Origin: DAOUTY01 sp964453665
Lineage (GTDB): Bacteria; Chloroflexota; Dehalococcoidia; SZUA-161
Direction: 5' to 3'
Assembly (NCBI GenBank): GCA_964453665.1
Contig: CAYVQT010000009.1
Span: forward strand, 1 to 64,000
DNA: 64,000 nucleotides
Under the pieces are notes generated by a model that was not told the DNA's origin, searched no databases, and saw only the letters and a program-made list of their open reading frames with translations. Numbering within the stretch: position 1 is the stretch's first letter; each line of letters starts with the position of its first letter. The position numbers and the translations under genes are program-made. This document shows positions 58,196 through 64,000 of the stretch, in pieces.

Positions 58196-60115
58196 TTACC
58201 TCAGGAGATCTTCGCTTTCCAGTACGCGGGCGATGTCGTCCAGGCACAGTTCCTCCAGTTTGGCTCTGGTCTGGAGACCGGAGGCCACATCCCAACCCCG
58301 GATGTTGTAGAATTCGTCTTTCATCCTCTCGAATTCATCGCGGTCAACCACCATTCCCTTTCTGGACAGGACTTCACCGTCTTTGCCTGGGACTATGCAG
58401 TCAGGATTGCCGAAGTCGCCCTTCAGTGGTGTGGTGAAGTTGTATTCATCTATGGAGTCGTGTTCCCTACCCCGGTGTCCCTCTCTGGCAAGGATCGCCC
58501 TTTGCAGGTTAAGGACCCTCTCCCCGATCTGGTATAGCCCTGCCTCGTCTACCTCTCTTCCTGTCACGGCAGAACAAATCTGGCTGTCAAGTGTGGGATC
58601 GCCGACCGGGTTCTGAAAGTCCGCAGTGAAGTATATGGGCCAGCCAAGGTCGCACAGTATAAGGCACTCCTTGGCGTACTCACGGTCCTGGATCATGGCC
58701 GCTGCTGTTGCTTTCCCCTCGTATGTGGAGTAGTCAGCCGCTATCTCGCTGCCGTAAAATCGCCTGGCCATTTCTCGCATGACCTCTGAGGTCACGGGGA
58801 GCTCCTTTACGCCCATGGCCCGGGCAGCCCACTGTATGGCCGGAAAGCTGACCTCATGGAGCTGCTGAATGGGGAATCTCGGCTCGACAGCGTAGAATAT
58901 GCCGGTAGTGATGTACATCCTGGCACCGTAGATCTCGTTGTCACCGGTCCTGGTCATGTAATCCTTGATTAGCCCCCGGGCCTCGCTGCCCAGGCTCTCA
59001 GCGGCTTTACGGGTGCCTGTGGCAAGCGTATCTCCGAAGCCATCGCGGTGGGATATCTTCCTCGCCAGTGTCTCGATGAACTCGTAACTGCCAATCCGGG
59101 AAAGCGGTAACCCTGTGTATTCCTCTGTCAAGATACCCGCCTTGTGACACCTGCTGAGCCACATTATCATGGTTTCAATAGTGCGGGTATCGATCCCGTA
59201 GTCGTCGCAGACCTCGGTGGCTTTAAAAGCGACGTCGGTATCCTTTCCGTAGAAACGCTGGGCCCGCGTTTCATAGAAGAGGGCCGCCTGGCACATGAAT
59301 TTCCTCTCATCGCCGTCTGGATTCTTGTAGGTCGCGCGTACGCATCCGGTAAGGCAGCCGTGGCACAAGCTCTTTTTCAGCCTGTCAGCAGGAGTGAGCA
59401 ATCCCACCGAAAGCATTGATTCTGTGAAGGCGGGGCTCAAATCGCGTATCCTGGCCCTGAGCTTTGCCGCTCGCTCCCGGTCAGCCACCTCGACCTTTTT
59501 ATCGCCTCTTACCGCAACCGCCTTCAGATTCTTGGAACCCATTACGGCGGCCAACCCGCCGGCGCCAACCGAATTTTCAGCCGCCAGCAAAGTAGCGAAG
59601 CTAACCATATTGTCACCCGCCGGCCCTATGGTCAATACGCGGGCAGCTTTACCCAGCTCCTCTCTTATCGTACTCTCGCAATTGAATGCGCTCTTACCAA
59701 TCAAATGAGCTGCGTCCCTGATCTCTACCCTCTCGCCAGCTATCGAGAGGTACACAGGCTTATCCGCTTTACCGTGAATAACAATACCATCGTAACCGGC
59801 GAATTTGAGATGAGCACCCCAGGAGCCGCCTAAGTTAGAATAGGAGAACTGGTTGGTAGCCGCAGCCTTCCCGCATACCTGAAACCGGCTGGCAAAGCCG
59901 GGGACGCCGCAAACAGGACCTGTCATAAAGATCAGCCTGTTCTCTGGATCAAGGGCATCGATTTGAGGTGATACCTCGTCCCAGTATATCTTTGCGGCTA
60001 TACCTCTACCCCCGAGAAAGCGGTCTGCGTAATCCTCCGTCGGTATTTCGGTCACGCTTCCCGAGGATAAATCCACCCTCAGTATCTTTCCGGCATATCC
60101 ATGTTGTCCTGCCAT
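58196..60115 (-). CDS. Aldehyde:ferredoxin oxidoreductase (AOR family, tungsten-type)
   Basis: 639 aa. Starts HGYAGKILRVDLSSGSVTE, the family's usual opening. Cofactor and cluster motifs: GPVCGVPGFASRFQVCGK, SNLGGSWGAHLKFAGYDG, AAENSVGAGGLAAVMGSKNLKAV, the [4Fe-4S] cysteines in CHGCLTGC and a later one in LILCDLGWP. The enzyme holds a bis-pterin tungsten cofactor and interconverts aldehydes and acids with ferredoxin in the cytoplasm. Ribosome site GGGAGCTTAG. The gene follows the corrinoid operon by 117 nt on the same strand; many AOR-family members of anaerobic degraders act on aromatic or unknown substrates, so the exact aldehyde is open. Confidence 0.92.
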   Translation of the reverse strand: MAGQHGYAGKILRVDLSSGSVTEIPTEDYADRFLGGRGIAAKIYWDEVSPQIDALDPENRLIFMTGPVCGVPGFASRFQVCGKAAATNQFSYSNLGGSWGAHLKFAGYDGIVIHGKADKPVYLSIAGERVEIRDAAHLIGKSAFNCESTIREELGKAARVLTIGPAGDNMVSFATLLAAENSVGAGGLAAVMGSKNLKAVAVRGDKKVEVADRERAAKLRARIRDLSPAFTESMLSVGLLTPADRLKKSLCHGCLTGCVRATYKNPDGDERKFMCQAALFYETRAQRFYGKDTDVAFKATEVCDDYGIDTRTIETMIMWLSRCHKAGILTEEYTGLPLSRIGSYEFIETLARKISHRDGFGDTLATGTRKAAESLGSEARGLIKDYMTRTGDNEIYGARMYITTGIFYAVEPRFPIQQLHEVSFPAIQWAARAMGVKELPVTSEVMREMARRFYGSEIAADYSTYEGKATAAAMIQDREYAKECLILCDLGWPIYFTADFQNPVGDPTLDSQICSAVTGREVDEAGLYQIGERVLNLQRAILAREGHRGREHDSIDEYNFTTPLKGDFGNPDCIVPGKDGEVLSRKGMVVDRDEFERMKDEFYNIRGWDVASGLQTRAKLEELCLDDIARVLESEDLLR

Positions 60116-60232
60116 CTAAGCTCCCTTTTTCTTTTCATGGAATCCGGGGCGTACTTTACGGGACCCGGGCCCCGGTATCGTTAAAGCAAGTTGCCCTCGG
60201 CTTAACGCCTGGATAGTAAGGTCTGCTATGCG

Positions 60233-60949
60233 TTATGCTGCCTTTATGCGATCCATCAGCATTTTGTCTTCCGGCAATCTTCTCCAGGGACAGTCTTTCT
60301 TGGCACAGAAGACGCAGGGAGATGAAATCGGGACCTCTTCTGCGGCTACCGCAATGGCTGAGATGGACTTTCCCGGTACTATTACAAACTGGGGAGACAG
60401 GTGAACGTCTATCAGCCCTGCATCAAGAGCTTTAAATATCACGTCCTGTCCTTCCAGGGGCCAGTCACAGTATCCGGGGCTGAATCTTGAGCAGCATTGC
60501 AGGCCCGCGCTGTTCAACTTACCTCTCCAATCTGTCTCCATCATGTCCGCCGTCATTTCAGTCAATTCGGACCCTACGGTGTCGAATACTAACTGGTGGA
60601 AGAGTGATTCGCTGGACCTGCCGGTTATCTCCAGTCCCTCACCAATTGTGGCGATCATGAATACGATTGACCGGTCCCCCCTGCATATATTTACCAGGCG
60701 GGTAAACATTGCGCTGTGGATATTGCCTGCCTCTGTCTTGACGCCGTACTTGCTCGTTTCAAGCACAGGGAGGGTACGGTATATACCTCTGGGTTTGGCG
60801 ACTTTCTCTGCCACAAGGAGGGCCTCATCCAGCGCCCCTATAATTTTCCGGTCCGGGGCTTCGCTCGCATCGTAGCTTAACTTACGGAGCGTGCTGCTTC
60901 GCAGTCTTTCCAAGATGCCTTTGTTCATATCTGGTTCGACGATGACCAT
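60233..60949 (-). CDS. Methionine synthase activation-domain-like protein (corrinoid reactivation candidate)
   Basis: 238 aa, ATG with GAAGGAAAAAC. The middle carries the MetH activation-domain fingerprint: VFDTVGSELTEMTADMM, then CSRFSPGYCDWPLEGQ, and SPQFVIVPGKSISAI. The SAM-binding pocket of MetH lies in this fold. The C-terminus has CVFCAKKDCPWRR, a cysteine cluster not in MetH. It overlaps the corrinoid protein gene by 25 nt. Likely it contacts the corrinoid protein and helps return oxidised cob(II)alamin to cob(I)alamin; this is inferred from fold and operon. Confidence 0.8.
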   Translation of the reverse strand: MVIVEPDMNKGILERLRSSTLRKLSYDASEAPDRKIIGALDEALLVAEKVAKPRGIYRTLPVLETSKYGVKTEAGNIHSAMFTRLVNICRGDRSIVFMIATIGEGLEITGRSSESLFHQLVFDTVGSELTEMTADMMETDWRGKLNSAGLQCCSRFSPGYCDWPLEGQDVIFKALDAGLIDVHLSPQFVIVPGKSISAIAVAAEEVPISSPCVFCAKKDCPWRRLPEDKMLMDRIKAA

Positions 60950-61605
60950 GTTTTTCCTTCAAACGCTCTCTGGATGGCTGCCTCTGTTTCTTCCAGAACG
61001 GTCACAGCTGTTTCAGCATAACCGTCGGCTCCATAGGACCTTGCCAGCGTCTCATCCAGAGGGGCTCCACCCACTATGACCACTATGTCCGGCGATTCTG
61101 CCTTTACTTCCTGTATTATATCCCGCATGACCATGGCTGTCGTGGACATCATTGCAGACAGGGCAAGTACCCTGGGCATATGCTCCTTAACGCTCTTGAT
61201 GAAGCTTTCCTTTGAGACATCACGCCCGAGGTCAAACACGCGGTAACCGCAGTTCTTATATATCGCAGCTATGATGTTCTTGCCCAGGTCGTGCGGGTCT
61301 CCCTCTACTACTCCTATAACAATAGGAATTTCGCCCTTGTTGGCTTTGTCGCTTTTCCTGAAAGCTGAAAGCCTGTCGAGTCCTGCGGTCATCGTGTCTA
61401 TGCAGAGTAGAAAATCCGGTATGGATGTATCATTGGACATTAATTGGTGACGTACCTGTTCCAGTCCCTGAATAAGGGCATGATGAATATTGGCTGCTGA
61501 TACACCTGCGTTCAAGGCTGCGTCCAGTGTCTCGCCCATCATTTCATCGTCATGCTTGCACAATGCTGTCTCCAGATTCTTCAACAGGGTGCTGCTATCG
61601 GTCAT
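60925..61605 (-). CDS. Corrinoid (B12-binding) methyl-carrier protein, MtbC/MttC-like
   Basis: 226 aa. The N-terminal cap (residues 1-95) is the four-helix B12-binding_2 domain; the C-terminal Rossmann domain has GVVEGDPHDLGKNIIAAI, where DPHDLG holds the His that ligates cobalt from below, then LSAMMSTTAMVMRDII and VIVGGAPLDE. The length is typical of the small methyl carriers of methyltransferase systems. It would cycle between cob(I)alamin and methyl-cob(III)alamin. Placed between a UroD-type methyltransferase (17 nt upstream) and an activation-domain protein. Confidence 0.9.
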   Translation of the reverse strand: MTDSSTLLKNLETALCKHDDEMMGETLDAALNAGVSAANIHHALIQGLEQVRHQLMSNDTSIPDFLLCIDTMTAGLDRLSAFRKSDKANKGEIPIVIGVVEGDPHDLGKNIIAAIYKNCGYRVFDLGRDVSKESFIKSVKEHMPRVLALSAMMSTTAMVMRDIIQEVKAESPDIVVIVGGAPLDETLARSYGADGYAETAVTVLEETEAAIQRAFEGKTWSSSNQI

Positions 61606-61622
61606 CTATCTCATCTCCCGTT

Positions 61623-62801
61623 TCATCCATATAGCTCTGCTGCTTTTACTATGGCCATGGCGTTCTCCAGGGGGGCGTTGGGCGGGAATTCACACCCGGG
61701 CGCCAGGACGTATCCCCCTCCGTGGGCCAGGTCCTCGATTTGCATCTTACACTCATGCATAACATCGTAGGGAGTGCCGTAGCTTAAAAGAGCTGTGCTA
61801 ATATAGCCCATCAGGACAACCTGGTCTCCGTAACGCCTTTTGAGCTCTTTTCTGTTTGAACAATCGTCAGGCAACTGGGCGAAGCTGATGATAGTCGGCT
61901 CCATAAAACGTATCTGGGAATCAAAATAGACCCCGTCACCGCAATTATGGACGACTACGACACATCCTCTGCGGTGTATTGCGTTGGCAATCTCTCTGAC
62001 GAAGGGCCCCTCGATCTTTTCCCATAATTCCTTACTGAGGCCATTCCATGAAGCGAAAAGGGTATCTAAAGTGACAGCCAGTACGCCGGTGTCGCACTGA
62101 GCCTCGACGTACTCGATCAAAACGTCCGTTATCGTGTCCAGAGCAGCCATCACCTCTGTAGGATGAAGGACACAGTCCCGAAAGAGGTATTCTGCACCGC
62201 GCATCATGTTGAGTACACCCAGAGGGCCAAAGGCGAACCCGGAAACAGCTCCTCTAAGCCCTACCCTGTCCACCAGGAGGCGGCACGTCTCCAGTATAGA
62301 CTGCATCCTTTGTGCTTTGAGCAGGTCTATTCTCTTGAGCTTCCTGTAATCGCCTACATCTTTGATTAATGGGTCGGTGTAATCAGGGTGGGGAGTGGAG
62401 TTCTCCGGATATACCATCTTCTGTCCGAAATCCGCAGCCTCCAGTGAGAGGTCGAGCATGGGGACAACTGCCTCGCCACCGATTAGCTCGAAACCGGCAA
62501 GGAGGGACTCAGCCGCAGCCTCTGGCTTGCGGGCAAAATCCGGGTAGGATACCCCGGCCAGGCGTCGGCAAGCCCCGAATGTCATAGGATAGCAGGGGAC
62601 ATGGTCAGGTTCCTTGTGGCGAATGGCAGTAATGAAGCGCTCGATATTGGTCAGTTTAGAAAAACGCCCGCGGGTACTGCTGAAACGGGCCAAACTGTCA
62701 AGAACATAGCCCGGGAAAAGGTCTGGGGGAGGGCACCGCCCTTTAAGGATGGGCTTAATTATCCTTCCCGGTGTTCGGAAATTCCCTTTTTCACTATCCA
62801 T
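61623..62801 (-). CDS. UroD-family zinc methyltransferase, MtaA/MtbA-like
   Basis: 392 aa. The family core starts about residue 50 (NIERFITAIRHKEPDHVP). Zinc ligands of MtaA/MtbA-type enzymes are present: VVVHNCGDGVYF (His-x-Cys) and LAPGCEFPPNAP (Cys). True uroporphyrinogen decarboxylases lack this set, so a methyltransferase is likely. It would move a methyl group between the corrinoid protein and a thiol or folate-like acceptor, or take it from the substrate. The N-terminal 45 residues are atypical (NFRTPGRIIKPILKG...); a later start is possible but no clear ribosome site is seen. First gene of the operon. Confidence 0.85.
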   Translation of the reverse strand: MDSEKGNFRTPGRIIKPILKGRCPPPDLFPGYVLDSLARFSSTRGRFSKLTNIERFITAIRHKEPDHVPCYPMTFGACRRLAGVSYPDFARKPEAAAESLLAGFELIGGEAVVPMLDLSLEAADFGQKMVYPENSTPHPDYTDPLIKDVGDYRKLKRIDLLKAQRMQSILETCRLLVDRVGLRGAVSGFAFGPLGVLNMMRGAEYLFRDCVLHPTEVMAALDTITDVLIEYVEAQCDTGVLAVTLDTLFASWNGLSKELWEKIEGPFVREIANAIHRRGCVVVVHNCGDGVYFDSQIRFMEPTIISFAQLPDDCSNRKELKRRYGDQVVLMGYISTALLSYGTPYDVMHECKMQIEDLAHGGGYVLAPGCEFPPNAPLENAMAIVKAAELYG

Positions 62802-63049
62802 TATGCTCTATTGTACAGATATTATGTCGGGGCTTTTCGTCCTTTGCCGGGTGATGGCCCGCATCAGGCACTTGAATTCACAATTTCCAGATTGTCGCCA
62901 GTTAATCGTGACTTCTGCTTGACATCTTAATATACAAGACACATGGATTTGTCAAGCGCTTTGCGGAATTGTCGGCATTGTGCCGGAAGTGGGGGGATGA
63001 ACAGGGGTATTCAGTTATACTTGGGCAAATATGAGTTGGTCGAAAGCCT

Positions 63050-64000
63050 CTAATAGCCCTGACAATCAGGGGTTACGAGGCGTTTTCGAATTAGATAGGC
63101 GACGGCGGTTGCTCCGAAGGCAGCCCCGATCCCGATGTAAATGTTTGGAAAAACCGGTACGCGAGGCAGTGGTGGCGGGCACATCCACTGGCTTAACAGG
63201 TAACTGAAGAGGACTCCCATATCATATCCATCGCTGGCTGCGCTGATAGCCGGGCTGCCTGTTCGGAGTCTATGGGTAGAATTAAAAAGAGGGTCTGCCG
63301 AGATGTTATCACCGCCGTCTATTGGATTGCCGTCGGTAATACCTAACGTGTTGTTCCAGATGTCGTTGTAGCTGTAATTGACTATAGCTCCATTTGTCCA
63401 ATTGTAAGTACGAATGCCGTAACCGTTATGGTTGGTAATGATATTATCTTTTACGTTGGTCACGAAGCTTGAGCCGATCGCACGTCCATCATTCAAATAT
63501 ATGCCGTGACCGGTAGGATTACCATCGCCATCAACCCCTGTGTTGTTATCGAGCGTGTTATGCTCTATGTTGTAAGTACCGCCTAATCGTGGGCTATATA
63601 TCATTATAGAATTGCCATCGGCCTCTTCGGTGTTATGATTCCCACCCTGCCAGGTGTTGTTGACTATCAGGTTATGAACGATTATGAAAGTCCCACTGTA
63701 GCTGTCGTCAATTGTTATACCGTCGGCAGCAGTGGTGTCATGTATGTAGTTACCCCTGATGGTTATAGAATAGGAATCGTAAACGAGGATAGCGCCGTTT
63801 TCACTTCGACTGTCATAGATCTCGTTGTCGATAATTGTGCAATTCACGCTGTTTGAGGAAACTGCAATTCCGTCTTGTGCCACATCATATATAAGATTTG
63901 AACTTATATAACAGTTCGTACAATTGGTTAGCTGGATTCCTTCATCATCAAGAGCATTGTGCACGATACAATGTCTGACAATTGTACCTGAATGTGCGTT
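63050..64000 (-). CDS. Right-handed parallel beta-helix surface protein with C-terminal membrane anchor (partial)
   Basis: The frame is open to the window edge, so the N-terminus is outside; 316 codons are visible. Residues carry the irregular repeats of a pectate-lyase/NosD-like beta-helix: NCYISSNLIYDVAQDGIAVS, CTIIDNEIYDSRSENGAILVY, SITIRGNYIHDTTAADGI and so on, rich in Asn and Ile ladders. After the helix the C-terminus reads PRVPVFPNIYIGIGAAFG, a hydrophobic segment and IRKRLV, almost the same as the end of the giant protein at 23390. A cell-surface polysaccharide-binding or -cleaving role is possible; no catalytic residue can be named. Confidence 0.82.
   Translation of the reverse strand, partial: NAHSGTIVRHCIVHNALDDEGIQLTNCTNCYISSNLIYDVAQDGIAVSSNSVNCTIIDNEIYDSRSENGAILVYDSYSITIRGNYIHDTTAADGITIDDSYSGTFIIVHNLIVNNTWQGGNHNTEEADGNSIMIYSPRLGGTYNIEHNTLDNNTGVDGDGNPTGHGIYLNDGRAIGSSFVTNVKDNIITNHNGYGIRTYNWTNGAIVNYSYNDIWNNTLGITDGNPIDGGDNISADPLFNSTHRLRTGSPAISAASDGYDMGVLFSYLLSQWMCPPPLPRVPVFPNIYIGIGAAFGATAVAYLIRKRLVTPDCQGY

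Noticed and set aside
1..64000. tRNA, rRNA and riboswitches
   Set aside because: Scanning the intergenic stretches by eye gave no cloverleaf with a TTCGA-type T loop, no rRNA segment and no riboswitch core that I recognise; a covariance-model search would be decisive.

Overview
The window looks like chromosomal DNA from an uncultured strict anaerobe, most plausibly a Dehalococcoidia-type member of the Chloroflexota. This is inferred from gene content, not from a marker gene. The signs are a tungsten-type aldehyde:ferredoxin oxidoreductase, a molybdopterin oxidoreductase, BadF/BadG-type activases, a corrinoid methyltransferase set, NuoE/F/G-like proteins without the rest of complex I, four complete class III CoA-transferases, many ferredoxin-like proteins, lipoprotein substrate-binding proteins and a Gram-positive-type LexA box. 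No rRNA, tRNA, CRISPR array or transposase was recognised. One run of 100 N (24848-24947) shows this is a scaffold.

Layout. 1-4.0 kb: start of a branched-chain-amino-acid-type binding lipoprotein, then an error-prone DnaE2-like polymerase with a small DUF6504-like partner behind a promoter carrying an SOS-like box. 4.0-9.1 kb: palindromic repeats, a SAM methyltransferase, two tiny proteins, a DUF5679-like protein and an orphan molybdopterin oxidoreductase. 9.1-16.3 kb: a DUF72 gene broken by an in-frame amber codon, two tandem activases, a VOC protein, a PaaI-type thioesterase, an NTF2-like protein, an orphan TctC-type lipoprotein, a DUF362 protein and a GYD protein. 16.6-23.2 kb: a signalling locus (six-PAS histidine kinase, receiver, receiver-PAS3-kinase hybrid, receiver). 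23.4-28.6 kb: a giant secreted repeat protein split by the N gap; repeat spacing and reading frame together show it is one gene with about 65 nt missing.

29-38 kb: a ferredoxin protein, an aldehyde dehydrogenase, a GNAT enzyme, an unknown protein, a NuoE-NuoF-HoxU-like diaphorase operon without a catalytic partner, and a DUF362-ferredoxin protein. 38-55.9 kb: an acyl-CoA catabolic region on the minus strand (four complete class III CoA-transferases, acyl-CoA dehydrogenase, thiolase, HMG-CoA-synthase-like/DUF35 fusion, acyl-CoA ligase, flavin oxidoreductase). It is interrupted at 42.4-47.4 kb by an accessory patch (LOG, beta-CASP nuclease, DUF3800, NYN/OST-HTH) in which two 5' relics of the neighbouring CoA-transferase sit directly in front of unrelated genes. 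56.3-58.1 kb: small regulators and hypotheticals. 58.2-62.8 kb: an AOR next to a three-gene corrinoid methyl-transfer operon. 63.0-64.0 kb: the 3' part of a parallel-beta-helix surface protein.

How it fits together: acyl-CoA ligase and CoA-transferases would activate carboxylic acids; dehydrogenase, HMGCS-like and thiolase steps would degrade them; NAD-linked and ferredoxin-linked oxidoreductases would handle the electrons; the corrinoid proteins would move methyl groups. The least explained signals are the CoA-transferase leader relics, a C-terminal anchor signature shared by the two surface proteins, an 11-bp-phased TTGTAA repeat upstream of three small genes, and several palindrome families.
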